DNA of 64,000 nucleotides from Kumtagia ephedrae (lineage in GTDB: Bacteria; Pseudomonadota; Alphaproteobacteria; Rhizobiales; Rhizobiaceae): positions 26,325 to 90,324 of the forward strand of contig NZ_PXYK01000024.1 of the NCBI RefSeq assembly GCF_003012745.1. Reading direction: 5' to 3'. Each line of letters begins with the position of its first letter. Positions within the stretch are counted from its first letter, which is position 1. Of this stretch, positions 43,121-52,618 are shown one piece after another. The notes below the pieces were generated by a model. That model saw only the letters and a list, made by a program, of their open reading frames with translations. It was not told the DNA's origin and did not search any database. Both the position numbers and the translations under genes were made by a program.

Positions 43121-44029
43121 TTACCGATAGCCGGTCGCGTCGGCCGGCTTGCCGGCATGCTCCACCTCGACGATGTAGCGCCACGCATCGGGCCGCGAGC
43201 CGTCGAGGTCGGTGAAGCCGTAGACCTGCGCCAGCCCGCCGCTGGACAGCGACTGGCCGTTCCAGCGCGCCCGCTGCGGGTCGGCGGCGAGCGCCGCCAC
43301 GGCGCGGCCGACGAAGCGCGGCGTCTCCGAGATGACGAAATGCGGCACCTTCGCGGTCGCGTCGCGCCAATTGTCCTCGCGGACGCCGAAGGCCTCCAGC
43401 ATCATCTCGGAGCGCAGCCAGCCCGGCGTCAGCGACACCGAGGTGGCGCCATGCGGGGCGAGGTCCTTGGCATGCGACCAGCCCATGCGGTTCACCGCCA
43501 CCTTGGCGAGATCGTAGAAGGGCGACAGCCGATAGGTCGTGGCATTGTACTCGGCGGTGCCGTCGGTGACCTCCACCAGGAGGCCGCCAGGCCGCTCGAT
43601 CATGAGCGGCAGCGCGTAATGGGCGGTGATCAGATGGGTGTCGATGCCGAGCCGCAGCATGCGCAGGCCGTTGCCGAGATCGTGGTCCCAGACCGGCTTG
43701 TTCCATTCGAACAGCTTTTCGCCGCCCCAGATGTCGTTGACCAGGATGTCGAGGCGGCCCTGCTCGGCGCGGATACGGGTCACCAGCGCCTTCACCTCCT
43801 CCGGCACGAGATGGTCGGTCGGAACGGCGATGCCCGTGCCGCCGGCCGCCGTCACCAGCTCGGCCGTCTCTTCGATGGTCTCCGGCCGCTGGTATTCGGA
43901 CTGCCGGTCGCGGGTCGTGCGCCCGCTGACATAGACCGTCGCGCCCGCCGCCCCCAGTTCGGTCGCGATGCCGCGGCCGGCCCCGCGCGTCGCGCCGGCG
44001 ACCAGCGCCACTTTTCCTTGCAGCGTCAT
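43121..44029 (-). CDS. SDR-family oxidoreductase
   Basis: A 302-residue short-chain dehydrogenase/reductase with the cofactor motif GATRGAGRG (12-20) and catalytic Tyr172/Lys176 (YDLAK). The usual NNAG motif reads VNDIWGG, typical of a branch with unknown substrates. GGGAGA precedes the ATG. Divergent from the TetR gene, which probably represses it. Confidence 0.87.
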   Translation of the reverse strand: MTLQGKVALVAGATRGAGRGIATELGAAGATVYVSGRTTRDRQSEYQRPETIEETAELVTAAGGTGIAVPTDHLVPEEVKALVTRIRAEQGRLDILVNDIWGGEKLFEWNKPVWDHDLGNGLRMLRLGIDTHLITAHYALPLMIERPGGLLVEVTDGTAEYNATTYRLSPFYDLAKVAVNRMGWSHAKDLAPHGATSVSLTPGWLRSEMMLEAFGVREDNWRDATAKVPHFVISETPRFVGRAVAALAADPQRARWNGQSLSSGGLAQVYGFTDLDGSRPDAWRYIVEVEHAGKPADATGYR

Positions 44030-44092
44030 TGGATTCTCCCGAATTATCCGTCGCGTCGGGCTGGCGCCCGCCGTCGTTTCAAGATATATAAA

Positions 44093-44120
44093 TGATTATT
44101 CGGTTATAAACGGAAGTCAA
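44093..44120 (-). promoter_or_regulatory. Predicted promoter of the SDR gene
   Basis: TTGACT (44120-44115), 16-bp spacer and TAATCA (44098-44093), reading leftwards, in the AT-rich 92-bp gap shared with the TetR gene. A loose TATAA/TTATA symmetry between 44087 and 44108 may be the repressor site. Confidence 0.45.
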
Positions 44121-44121
44121 G

Positions 44122-44700
44122 ATGCCCCGGCCAAAAACACTGCCCGACCGCGACGTGCTGGAGGCGGCGCTGCGCATCATCCACGAGCGCGGACCCGAGG
44201 CGCTGACCTTCGCCAGCCTGGCAACAGCCTGCGGGCTGTCGCCGGCGACGCTGGTGCAGCGTTTTGGCGGCAAGGACGAACTGAAGCGCGCCGCCCTGCT
44301 GCACGCCTGGGACGGGCTGGACGACAAGACGGCTCGCCTCGCCGGAACGGTAGCCAAGACACCGGACGGCGCGGTGCAAATGCTGGTCGGCCTGTCGGGC
44401 GACTATGGCGGCATCGAAGCCTATGCCGAGGGCCTGCTGGTGCTGCGCGAGGACCTGCGCGACCCGGCCTTGCGGGCGCGCGGCGCGGCGTGGAAAGAGG
44501 CGTTGACGGGCGCCCTGGAGGCGTGCTTTTCCGCCACGCCGCACGCGCCGCCGGGCATCGGCCTGCTGATGGCGTCGCAATGGCAGGGCTCGCTGCTGTG
44601 GTGGGGGTTCGATCCCCGGGGAAGGCTGGACGATTTTGTCGAGGACGGGCTGAGGCGTTTCGTCGAGGCGGTTGTGATGGAGGGTGCACGTCACGATTGA
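44122..44700 (+). CDS. TetR-family regulator
   Basis: A 192-residue repressor. N-terminal HTH (about 24-47, LTFASLATACGLSPATLVQR) and a helical ligand-binding domain. Divergent from the SDR gene by 92 bases, the standard arrangement for a TetR repressor and its target. Confidence 0.87.
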   Translation: MPRPKTLPDRDVLEAALRIIHERGPEALTFASLATACGLSPATLVQRFGGKDELKRAALLHAWDGLDDKTARLAGTVAKTPDGAVQMLVGLSGDYGGIEAYAEGLLVLREDLRDPALRARGAAWKEALTGALEACFSATPHAPPGIGLLMASQWQGSLLWWGFDPRGRLDDFVEDGLRRFVEAVVMEGARHD

Positions 44701-44728
44701 TCGTGTCGCCGACGCTCGGCGGAGTACT

Positions 44729-44885
44729 CCCCCTCTCCGTCTCGCCCTTCGGGCTCGCCACCTCTCCCCCACTTCGTGGGGGCGAGGAATTGCTGCCGTG
44801 ACGCCGGCGCTTGTCCAGCCTGGGTTCCTCGCCCCTGCGAAGCGGGAGAGAGGTGGCGAGCCCGAAGGGCGAGACGGAGAGGGGG
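44729..44885. repeat. 157-bp MITE-like element with 38-bp perfect inverted repeats
   Basis: The arms 44729-44766 and 44848-44885 are exact reverse complements over 38 bases (core CTCGCCCTTCGGGCTCGCC). The inner parts (CACTTCGTGGGGGCGAGGAA and TTCCTCGCCCCTGCGAAG) are also near-complementary, so the element folds almost end to end. It lies between the convergent TetR and methyltransferase genes. No open frame inside. Confidence 0.8.
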
Positions 44886-44931
44886 TTCTCTGTCCGGCGT
44901 CAGGAAGGCTCAGAAGAGGCAGAGGGCTTTC

Positions 44932-46533
44932 TCACAACCCCATGCCGCTGCGCGGCAGCTTGATCAGGTCGCCGAAGGTGGCGCGCAGGCGGTCGTCCAG
45001 AAGCTTCGGCACATGGCGGGGGAAGCGCTCAGCGAGCACGCGCTTCTTCTCGGCGATGGCGCGCGCAAGAATGTCGGGCTTGCCCTTCTCGTTCCATTCC
45101 TTGGGCGAAAAACGGTCGCCGACGGCGGGATAGAAATATTCGGTCTGCATGAGGCGCAGCGTCTGCTCGTTGCCGAGATAATGGCCGGGGCCGTTGAGGC
45201 AGACTTCCGTGATGGTATCGATCGACAGCGCGGCGTCGGTGACCTCGATGCCGCGCACGCAGCGCTGGCAATAGCCCAGCATGTCGTTGTCGATGATCAG
45301 GCTTTCCAGGCAGAAGCCGAGCAGCGAGGCATGCATGCCGGCCGATTCGTAGACCAGATTGAGGCCCGACAGGCCCGCCATGACGTCGGTGATGCCCTTT
45401 TCGAAGCCGGACTGGATGTCGGGCAGCTTCGAATCGGCCATGCCGGCGGCGGAACCGCCCGGCAGGTCGTAGAACTGCGCCATCTGCGCACAGGCGGCCG
45501 TCAGCAGCGCCTGCTCGGCCGAGCCGCCGGACATGGCGCCGGTCCGCAGATCCGACACGAACGGCCAGGTGCCGAAGATGGCGGGATGACCAGGCTTGAG
45601 CGCGTTGACGTAGACCAGCCCGACCAGCACCTCGGCCACCGCCTGCACCACCGCGCCGGCGATCGCCGCCGGCGCAGTCGCTCCGGCCTGCCCGGCCGAC
45701 AGCAGCAGGATCGGGATGCCGCCTTCGACGCAGGCCTCCAGCACGCCGCAGGCATCCTCGGCGAATTTCATCGGCGGCACGACGAAGCAGTTGGAGTTCG
45801 ACACGAAGGGTCTTGCGCGGAACCTCTCCTCGCCGCCGGCGATGGCGTAGAGCATCTCCAGCGCCGGCGCGACGTTCTCGCGCACGGTGAAGGACGTGCC
45901 GACATGCTTCGAGGTGCCCATCACGCAGGCGTAGAGCGTGTTGAAATCCATGGCGAGCGGGTCGGGCACGTCGCGCGGCACCATCGGGCGCTGGAAGAAA
46001 TGAATGTTGTCGAGCCCGTCGACGAGGCGGGCGGCGTCGTAGATGTCCTGGAGCTGCGACTCGCGGTATTCGCGCTTCTCCACGTCGACCAGATGCACCG
46101 CCGCACCGGCCGTGCCGTAGTGGACGCGCGTGCCCTGGATCAGCATGTCGTGGCGGGGGTCCTGGCCGTGCAGCGTGAAGTTGCGGGCGGCCTTGCGGAT
46201 CGTCGCCTCGATCAGGCCGCGCGGGAAGCGCAGGCGGCCGTCGGCGCCGAGGATCGCACCGGCCTTGACGCAGACATCGGCGCAACTCGGGATGGCATTG
46301 GCGAAGCCGACGGTTTCGAGCAGAGTCAGCACGGCCTCGTGGATGCGCTCCAGGTCGTTCTGGACCAAAGGCTTGTACCTGCCGCCTTCCAGCCCGGGGC
46401 GGACCGGGCGGACGTCGTCGGCAAGCGGCGCGGCCCTCAGCGCCCGGCGCGCCTCGCGCCCGCCGGAGCGGCGCGAGCGCGCTTCCGCCGCGGAATCCTG
46501 CACCACGGTCGCAATCTCCGCCGGAGCCGACAT
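44932..46533 (-). CDS. Trimethylamine methyltransferase (MttB) family protein, non-pyrrolysine
   Basis: A 533-residue cytosolic protein of the MttB superfamily, whose characterised members transfer a methyl group from quaternary or tertiary amines (for example glycine betaine) to a corrinoid protein. There is no in-frame amber codon, so it is the non-pyrrolysine type. Recognisable stretches are VHYGTAGAAVHLVD, TWPFVSDLRTGAMSGGSAEQ and GPGHYLGNEQTLRLMQTEYF. The ATG at 46533 has AGGGAGA upstream. No corrinoid-protein or methyltransferase-2 gene lies nearby, so the methyl acceptor is unknown. It shares a promoter region and operator with the divergent acetamidase gene. Confidence 0.85.
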   Translation of the reverse strand: MSAPAEIATVVQDSAAEARSRRSGGREARRALRAAPLADDVRPVRPGLEGGRYKPLVQNDLERIHEAVLTLLETVGFANAIPSCADVCVKAGAILGADGRLRFPRGLIEATIRKAARNFTLHGQDPRHDMLIQGTRVHYGTAGAAVHLVDVEKREYRESQLQDIYDAARLVDGLDNIHFFQRPMVPRDVPDPLAMDFNTLYACVMGTSKHVGTSFTVRENVAPALEMLYAIAGGEERFRARPFVSNSNCFVVPPMKFAEDACGVLEACVEGGIPILLLSAGQAGATAPAAIAGAVVQAVAEVLVGLVYVNALKPGHPAIFGTWPFVSDLRTGAMSGGSAEQALLTAACAQMAQFYDLPGGSAAGMADSKLPDIQSGFEKGITDVMAGLSGLNLVYESAGMHASLLGFCLESLIIDNDMLGYCQRCVRGIEVTDAALSIDTITEVCLNGPGHYLGNEQTLRLMQTEYFYPAVGDRFSPKEWNEKGKPDILARAIAEKKRVLAERFPRHVPKLLDDRLRATFGDLIKLPRSGMGL

Positions 46534-46887
46534 GCTCTTTCTCCCTTCGCGGAACGATCCGGCCACTGTGAAACCGCGGGCCGGTGGCTCGTCCGAACAG
46601 TCCCCTTGACGTGGACTATGCTCCGCCGCCGTGACGGACGGATGGACCAGACAATACGGCAAGATGGTCCAGAAAAAGCGCTGGTTAGCGGCCGTGCGGG
46701 ACCGTCGGGTGACGCCCGCGGCTTGCCGGGCACGATGAGCTCGCCGCGCAATAGCCAACCCTGCGCCGCCTCCGCGGGCGGCGCGGCGCGCAGCGGCGGC
46801 GCACCCTCCGCCGGGTCGCGAGCGGGCACGACCGCCGAGTGAAGCGATGGCTTGCCGTGCCCGCGGGGCTCGGCTACGGCTTCATCC
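46534..46887. other. 354-bp divergent region between mttB-like and acetamidase genes
   Basis: No gene is supported. It holds the MocR-type operator at 46643-46671 (listed separately) and possible core promoter boxes such as TTGACG at about 46609. The open frames crossing it lack ribosome sites. Confidence 0.5.
46643..46671. promoter_or_regulatory. MocR-type operator: TGGACCA-N15-TGGTCCA
   Basis: TGGACCA (46643-46649) and TGGTCCA (46665-46671) form an inverted repeat with a 15-base spacer, 110 bases from the methyltransferase start and 217 from the acetamidase start. The same half-sites with a 14-base spacer occur upstream of the MocR gene 2.7 kb away, so that regulator is the likely ligand. 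Confidence 0.6.
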
Positions 46888-47799
46888 ATGACGACACATC
46901 GCTTCACCGCCACCCAATGGCACAACGTGCTGGGCACCTTGCCCGCGGCCCTCACCATCGCTTCGGGCGACACGGTGATCACCGAGACGCTCGACGCGCA
47001 TGGCATCGACAGGGACGGCGAGCAGCGGGCCGCCGAGCCGAACCCGATGAACGGCCCGATCTTCGTGACCGGCGCGGAGCCGGGGGACGCGCTGCGGGTC
47101 GAGATCGTGCGCATGACGCCGATCCGCGCCACCGGCTGGACCCGCGCGTCGCTGGCGGGCAACGTCGTCGATCCGGAATTCGTGCGCGGCCTGCCGCCGC
47201 GCGACAAGGTCAACTGGCGGGTCGACCGGCAGGGCTTGACGGTGACGCTCGACCCGCCGGTGCCGGGCCTCGAGCATCTCACGCTGCCGCTCGAGCCGAT
47301 GATCGGCTGCTTCGGCGTTGCGCCGGAGCTGGGCCAGGCATTCTCGACCGCCACCAGCGCCGAAAACGGCGGCAACATGGACTATCGAGGATTCGGTCCC
47401 GGCGCGACCGTGTGGTTCCCCGTGGCCGTGCCCGGCGCGCTGTTCTTCCTCGGCGATTGCCACGCAACGCAGGGCGACGGCGAGATCGTCGGCACCGGCA
47501 TCGAAACCTGCTTCGAGGTCGAGTTGCGGCTGACCGTCGAAAAGCGCCGCGCTCTGGTGTGGCCGCGTGGCGAGAACGCCACGGACATCTTTTCGGTCGG
47601 CAACGCCCGGCCGCTCGACCAGGCGTTGCAGCATGCGACGACCGACATGTTCAACTGGTTGACCAGCGAGCATGGCCTGAGCCCGGCGGCCGCCAGCCAT
47701 CTCATGGGCCAGGTCGTCCGCTACGACGTCGGCAACGTCTTCGATCCGGCCTACACAATGGTCTGCCGGATCGAGAAGAAATGGCTGCCGAAGCGCTAG
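46888..47799 (+). CDS. Acetamidase/formamidase family protein
   Basis: A 303-residue FmdA/AmdA-type amide hydrolase; the family releases ammonia and an organic acid from short amides. Typical segments are NGPIFVTGAEPGDALRVEI, EPMIGCFGVAP, GGNMDYRGFGPGATVWFPV and LGDCHATQGDGEI. The ATG at 46888 matches the family start; an upstream in-frame ATG-like start at 46852 adds unrelated residues. It may remove an amide product connected with methylated-amine use by the divergent gene. Confidence 0.87.
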   Translation: MTTHRFTATQWHNVLGTLPAALTIASGDTVITETLDAHGIDRDGEQRAAEPNPMNGPIFVTGAEPGDALRVEIVRMTPIRATGWTRASLAGNVVDPEFVRGLPPRDKVNWRVDRQGLTVTLDPPVPGLEHLTLPLEPMIGCFGVAPELGQAFSTATSAENGGNMDYRGFGPGATVWFPVAVPGALFFLGDCHATQGDGEIVGTGIETCFEVELRLTVEKRRALVWPRGENATDIFSVGNARPLDQALQHATTDMFNWLTSEHGLSPAAASHLMGQVVRYDVGNVFDPAYTMVCRIEKKWLPKR

Positions 47800-47855
47800 A
47801 GTGGCCGTCATGCTCGGGACAAGCCCGAGGATGACGGAAGACCGTCGACCGGCGT

Positions 47856-49349
47856 TTATGCCGCCGCCGGCCGCCTTCCCGCCGCGGTCGCCAGCTCGCG
47901 GATGCCGGGCTCGATGTGCTGCAGCGCGATCGAGGAGATGCCGAGGCGCATGAAGCGGGCCGGCTTCTGCGCGCCGTCGAAGAAGCGGTCGCCCGGCTCG
48001 ATGATGACGCTGCGCGCCGCCGCCGCTTCCGCCAGGCCACGTGCATCGATGCCTCGCGGGCCCTCCAGCCAGAGCGAGGTGCCGCCGGCCGAGTCGGTCG
48101 AGCGCCATTCCGGCAGGAAGGCGGAGATCGCCTGGGAGAGCCGCTTGCGCCGCTCCTCGAAGGCGCTGGACAGGCGGCGCACCAGCGCCTCGTGATGGCC
48201 GAGCGACAGGAACAGCGCGACCGCGCGCTGGTTGTTGGCCGGCGGATGGCGGAACATGAAGCGCCGCAGCGCCCGCAGCTCGGCCACCAGCGGCGCCGGC
48301 GCGACGATGTAGCCCATGCGCAGGCCGGGCGCGAGCGTCTTCGACATCGAGCCGACATAGATGACGCGCCCCGAACGGTCGAGGCTCTTCAGCGCCTGCT
48401 GCGGCGCCTCGTCGATCAGCTGGCTGTCATAGCCGTCCTCGATGACGATCTGGTCGTTGCGGCTGGCGCGCTCGAGCAGATCCTGCCGGCGCTCGGCAGA
48501 CAGCGGCACCATGGTCGGGCAATGATGGCTCGGCGTGACGAAGACGAAATTGGCTGCGTCGGGGATCGCCGAGGTGACAATGCCGGAGCCGTCAACCGGC
48601 GTCGGCACAATTTCGGCGCCGGCCAGCCGGAAGATCGAGCGGGCGTCGGGATAGCCCGGATCCTCCATCGCCACCCTGGTGCCCTTGGCCATCAGCAGCG
48701 TCGCCAGCATGTAGAGCGCGTTCTGCGCGCCAAGCGTGACGATGATCTCGTCGGGATTGGCGAAGATGCCGCGCCTGGGCAAGAGCCGCGCCTGGATCTG
48801 CTCGATCAGCAGCGGATCGTCGCGATCGACCATGTCGGCCGCCCAGTTGCGGATCTCCAGCACGGCCAGCGCCATGCGGTTGCACTCGCGCCATTCGGCG
48901 GTCGGGAACAGCGCCGGGTCGAACTGGCCGTATACGAACGGATAGGACGACTTGATCCAGTTCTCGTGCTTGGCCGGACGCGGCATCTCGCTGGGCGCGA
49001 ACTGGCGCAGCGCCTTCCAGTCGACCTCGCTCGCCGTCTCCTGCTGCCTGTGGTGCGGCTTGGCGGGGGTGGCCAGCACCTCGGGATTGACGAAGTGGCC
49101 GCGACGCTCGCGCGCCACGAGAAAACCCTGGTCCACCAGCTGCTGGAAGGCGAGCACCACCGTGCCGCGCGCCACGCCGAGTTTTTCCGCCAGGATGCGG
49201 CAGGACGGCAGCGGCATGGAGGCTGCGATCTGGCGGTCGAGAATGGCGGCGACGATCGCCTGACGGATCTGGGCCTGCAAGGTCTGGCCGGATTCGGCCG
49301 AGATGCGGAAGAGGCCGGACCATATGGCCGTGTCGTTTCTCTGGGGCAT
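47856..49349 (-). CDS. MocR-type regulator (GntR winged helix fused to aminotransferase domain)
   Basis: A 497-residue PLP-binding transcription factor. The winged helix occupies about residues 20-90 (LPSCRILAEKLGVARGTVVL), then a fold-type I aminotransferase domain with the PLP Lys337 in SMSKTLAPGLRMGY. MocR proteins such as PdxR, GabR and TauR sense amines or amino acids through PLP. The ATG at 49349 has GAGGAA 7 bases upstream. Repeats TTGGACCA/TGGTCCAA lie in its own promoter and also between the methyltransferase and acetamidase genes, so these are its likely regulon. Confidence 0.9.
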   Translation of the reverse strand: MPQRNDTAIWSGLFRISAESGQTLQAQIRQAIVAAILDRQIAASMPLPSCRILAEKLGVARGTVVLAFQQLVDQGFLVARERRGHFVNPEVLATPAKPHHRQQETASEVDWKALRQFAPSEMPRPAKHENWIKSSYPFVYGQFDPALFPTAEWRECNRMALAVLEIRNWAADMVDRDDPLLIEQIQARLLPRRGIFANPDEIIVTLGAQNALYMLATLLMAKGTRVAMEDPGYPDARSIFRLAGAEIVPTPVDGSGIVTSAIPDAANFVFVTPSHHCPTMVPLSAERRQDLLERASRNDQIVIEDGYDSQLIDEAPQQALKSLDRSGRVIYVGSMSKTLAPGLRMGYIVAPAPLVAELRALRRFMFRHPPANNQRAVALFLSLGHHEALVRRLSSAFEERRKRLSQAISAFLPEWRSTDSAGGTSLWLEGPRGIDARGLAEAAAARSVIIEPGDRFFDGAQKPARFMRLGISSIALQHIEPGIRELATAAGRRPAAA

Positions 49350-49385
49350 CGGCGTTTCCTCGAACAAGATTATTCTTCATACTTT

Positions 49386-49462
49386 TTGGACCAGTGAATG
49401 GTATTCTTGGTCCAACGACTTGCGCCAATGAAAATTTCTGATCGCAAGGATTTGTACCAGTG
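49386..49462. promoter_or_regulatory. MocR autoregulatory operator: inverted pair plus a third half-site
   Basis: TTGGACCA (49386-49393) and TGGTCCAA (49408-49415) are a perfect 8-bp inverted repeat with a 14-base spacer. TTGTACCAGTG (49452-49462) repeats the first site's TTGGACCAGTG with one change. Paired plus extra half-sites are typical of MocR operators. The region also contains a plausible -10 (AATAAT) for the regulator gene. Confidence 0.6.
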
Positions 49463-49602
49463 ATGCATCAAGGTCGGGCCAGCACGGCCGCCAGCCGATG
49501 AGCGCGATGCGAAACGATTGAATTTCCCGCGCCGCTGTCCCCAGCGACGCAAAGCCGTGCTATTGGCCAGCCGGTTGGCCATCCAGCTTGCGGAGAAGAG
49601 CC

Positions 49603-51240
49603 GTGACGACAGCTTCCACCAAAGCGGCGCTCGACGCCCTGCGCGCGCATCGCGCCAAAACGCCTTCCGACATGCGCGCGGCGTTCGCCGCCGATCCCGG
49701 CCGATTCGCCGCCTTCTCGCTCGGCGACGGCGACCTTTTGCTCGACTGGTCGAAATGCGCCGTCGACGCCGAGACCATGCGGCTGCTGGGCGAGTTCGCC
49801 ACGGCGGCCGGGGTCGCGGCTCGGCGCGATGCGATGTTCTCCGGGCAGAAGATCAACATCACCGAAAACCGCGCCGTGCTGCACACCGCGTTGCGCAACC
49901 CGGCCGGCACCTCGGTCCTGCTCGACGGCATCGACGTGGTTCCCGAGGTGCATGCCGTGCTCAACGCCATGCGGCGCTTCTCCGACGCGGTGCGCGACGG
50001 CTCGGCGACAGGCGCGACCGGCAAGAAGATCACCGACGTCGTCAATATCGGCATCGGCGGCTCGGACCTCGGCCCGGTGATGGCGACGCTGGCGCTCGCG
50101 CCCTACCATGACGGGCCGCGCGCGCACTACGTCTCCAATATCGACGGCGCGCACATGCATGACATGCTGAAAGGCCTGTCGCCGGAGACGACGCTGTTCA
50201 TCGTCGCGTCCAAGACCTTCACCACGGTGGAGACGATGACCAATGCCGAGACGGCGCGGAACTGGATCGTGGCGGCGCTGGGCGCGGCGGCGACCGGGAA
50301 GCATTTCGCCGCGGTGTCGACGGCGCTCGACAAGGTCGCGGCGTTCGGCATCGCGCCGGAGCGCGTGTTCGGCTTCTGGGACTGGGTCGGCGGCCGCTAT
50401 TCGCTGTGGTCGGCGATCGGCCTGCCGATCATGATCGCCATCGGCGCCGACAATTTCCGCGCCTTCCTGGCCGGCGCGCATGAGATGGACCGGCATTTCG
50501 CCACCAGGCCGCTGCTCGAAAACATTCCGGCGGTGATGGGTCTCGTTGGCTTCTGGCACCGCGTCGTCTGCGGCTACCCGGCGCGCGCCGTCATCCCCTA
50601 CGACCAGCGGCTGGCACGCCTGCCCGCCTATCTGCAGCAGCTCGACATGGAATCGAACGGCAAGGGCGTGACGCTCGACGGCAGGGCGGTGGCGACGCCC
50701 ACCGGCCCGCTGGTGTGGGGCGAGCCGGGCACCAACGGCCAGCACGCCTTCTTCCAGCTGCTGCACCAGGGGACCGACATCATCCCGGTCGAGTTCCTGG
50801 TGGCGGCCCAAGGCCACGAGCCGGAGCTGAAGCACCATCACGACCTGCTGCTCGCCAACTGTCTGGCGCAATCGGAGGCGCTGATGAAGGGCCGCACGCT
50901 CGACGAGGCGAAGAGCCAGATGCTGGCCAAGGGCATGAAGGCGGACGAGGTCGACAGGATCGCGCCGCACCGCGTCTTCTCCGGCAACCGGCCGTCGGTG
51001 ACGATCCTCTACGAAAAGCTCGACCCGCGCACGCTCGGCCGGCTGATCGCGCTCTACGAGCACCGCGTCTTCGTCGAAGGCACGCTGTTCGACATCAATT
51101 CCTTCGACCAGTGGGGCGTCGAGCTCGGCAAGGAGCTGGCGACGGCGCTGCTGCCGGTCGTGGAAGGCAAAAAGGATGCCGCAGGCAGCGACGCCTCGAC
51201 GGCCGGCCTGGTGGCGCATATCAGGGCGCTACGGGGCTAG
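49603..51240 (+). CDS. pgi: Glucose-6-phosphate isomerase
   Basis: A 545-residue cytosolic enzyme interconverting glucose-6-phosphate and fructose-6-phosphate. Substrate loop [11 protein letters not shown] (148-158), the first PGI signature region ([12 protein letters not shown]) and [16 protein letters not shown] are intact. The GTG at 49603 has GGAGAAGA upstream; a TTG at 49588 is less likely. A HAD phosphatase gene follows after 28 bases. gnd and zwf lie 7-9 kb to the right. Confidence 0.95.
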   Translation: MTTASTKAALDALRAHRAKTPSDMRAAFAADPGRFAAFSLGDGDLLLDWSKCAVDAETMRLLGEFATAAGVAARRDAMFSGQKINITENRAVLHTALRNPAGTSVLLDGIDVVPEVHAVLNAMRRFSDAVRDGSATGATGKKITDVVNIGIGGSDLGPVMATLALAPYHDGPRAHYVSNIDGAHMHDMLKGLSPETTLFIVASKTFTTVETMTNAETARNWIVAALGAAATGKHFAAVSTALDKVAAFGIAPERVFGFWDWVGGRYSLWSAIGLPIMIAIGADNFRAFLAGAHEMDRHFATRPLLENIPAVMGLVGFWHRVVCGYPARAVIPYDQRLARLPAYLQQLDMESNGKGVTLDGRAVATPTGPLVWGEPGTNGQHAFFQLLHQGTDIIPVEFLVAAQGHEPELKHHHDLLLANCLAQSEALMKGRTLDEAKSQMLAKGMKADEVDRIAPHRVFSGNRPSVTILYEKLDPRTLGRLIALYEHRVFVEGTLFDINSFDQWGVELGKELATALLPVVEGKKDAAGSDASTAGLVAHIRALRG

Positions 51241-51268
51241 AACGGCGACACGGGGCGAGGGCAAAATC

Positions 51269-51988
51269 TTGCAAGACATCAAAGGCATCCTGTTCGACAA
51301 GGACGGGACACTGGTCGACTTCCAGGCGACGTGGTTCGCGATCGGCGACCTGCTCGCGCTGCAGGCGGCGGGCGGCGATCGCGACAAGGCGAACGCGCTG
51401 CTGGCGATCGCCGGCTACGATTTTTCCGCGCACCGCTTCAAGGCCGACTCGGTGTTCGCCGCCGGCACCAATGCCGACATCGTGGCCCTGTGGTATCCGC
51501 AGGTGCCGGCCGCCGAGCGGGCCGAAATGACGGTCGGTTTCGACCGCTTCACCGCGGAAGCGGGCGCGGCGCAGTCCGTGCCGCTGCCCGGCAGCCGCGA
51601 CGCCATCGCCGCGCTGCATGCCGCCGGCTTCCGGCTGGGGGTGGCCACCAACGATTCCACCGGCGGTGCGGAGAAGACGCTGGCGGCGCTCGGCGTGGCG
51701 CAGATGTTCGACGCGGCCTACGGCTATGACGGCGTCGCCAAGCCAAAACCGGCGCCCGACACGATCTATGCCTTCTGCGACCTGACCGGCCTCAAGCCGT
51801 CGCAGATCGCCATGGTGGGCGACAACCGCCACGACCTCGAAATGGCGCGGGCGGGCGGCGCCGGCCTGGCGGTCGGCGTGCTGTCCGGCACCGGCACGCG
51901 CGACAGCCTTGCGCCGCTGGCCGACGTGGTGCTGGATTCGATCGCGGAGCTGCCGGCGTTTCTGCTTGGCGCGCGGTTGGACCAGTAG
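51269..51988 (+). CDS. HAD-family hydrolase (phosphoglycolate phosphatase-like)
   Basis: A 239-residue phosphatase with motif I FDKDGTLVD (Asp10, Asp12), motif II near LGVATNDST, and motif III/IV KPKPAPDTI and MVGDNRHDLEMARAGG. Size and motifs fit the Gph branch, which removes phosphate from phosphoglycolate and similar sugar phosphates. A TTG start at 51269 is chosen because GCGAGGGC precedes it and the protein then begins right before motif I. Probably co-transcribed with pgi. Confidence 0.83.
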   Translation: MQDIKGILFDKDGTLVDFQATWFAIGDLLALQAAGGDRDKANALLAIAGYDFSAHRFKADSVFAAGTNADIVALWYPQVPAAERAEMTVGFDRFTAEAGAAQSVPLPGSRDAIAALHAAGFRLGVATNDSTGGAEKTLAALGVAQMFDAAYGYDGVAKPKPAPDTIYAFCDLTGLKPSQIAMVGDNRHDLEMARAGGAGLAVGVLSGTGTRDSLAPLADVVLDSIAELPAFLLGARLDQ

Positions 51989-52077
51989 CCGCCGCGGACC
52001 AGCCAGCACTTTGGTGCGATGGACAGCGCCTTCCCCGTCGGCTAGGCCTTGCGCACCATCATCGCGGAGGACGTTCC

Positions 52078-52530
52078 ATGGCGCTCACCATCGAAGGCGA
52101 GGAAACGATCGCCGCCCCGATCGCAAAGGTCTGGGCCGGGCTGAACGATCCCGAGGTGCTGAAGGCCTGCATTCCCGGCTGCCAGAGCCTGGAAAAGACC
52201 TCCGACACGGAACTCGCCGCCACGGTGGTGCTGAAGATCGGCCCGATCAAGGCGACGTTCAACGGCGAGGTGACGCTCACCAAGCTCAACCCGCCGCATT
52301 CCTACACGATCTCCGGCGAGGGCAAGGGCGGCATCGCCGGCTTCGCCAAGGGCGGCGCCGACGTGACGCTGAGCGAGGCCGGCCCCAACGAGACGCTGCT
52401 GAAATACGCGGCCAAGGCCGACGTCGGCGGCAAGATCGCCCAGCTCGGCAGCCGGTTGGTCAGCTCGACCTCGAAAAAGCTCGCCGGCGAGTTTTTTTCG
52501 ACCTTCGGGGAGAAGGTGAGCGCCTCGTAG
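52078..52530 (+). CDS. CoxG-like SRPBCC domain protein
   Basis: A 150-residue protein of the carbon-monoxide-dehydrogenase subunit G family (GEETIAAPIAKVWAGLNDPE, KACIPGCQSLEK, GGKIAQLGSRLV). CoxG helps recruit or mature CO dehydrogenase in some bacteria, but most members sit away from cox genes, as here, and bind unknown lipophilic ligands. No coxMSL genes in this window. Confidence 0.85.
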   Translation: MALTIEGEETIAAPIAKVWAGLNDPEVLKACIPGCQSLEKTSDTELAATVVLKIGPIKATFNGEVTLTKLNPPHSYTISGEGKGGIAGFAKGGADVTLSEAGPNETLLKYAAKADVGGKIAQLGSRLVSSTSKKLAGEFFSTFGEKVSAS

Positions 52531-52618
52531 GCTTCGCTCGTCAGGCGGCTCTTTTGCGGGCGAGCCTCGAAGGACGCACCTGGGCACTTCCCGATGACCC
52601 CGGCCAGGGATTTTGGCT

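Noticed and set aside
44932..46533. Pyrrolysine-containing MttB
   Set aside because: The frame is continuous without an amber codon, so it is the non-pyrrolysine type.
52078..52530. Carbon monoxide dehydrogenase locus suggested by CoxG
   Set aside because: No coxM, coxS or coxL gene is near; CoxG-like domains are often unlinked to CO oxidation.
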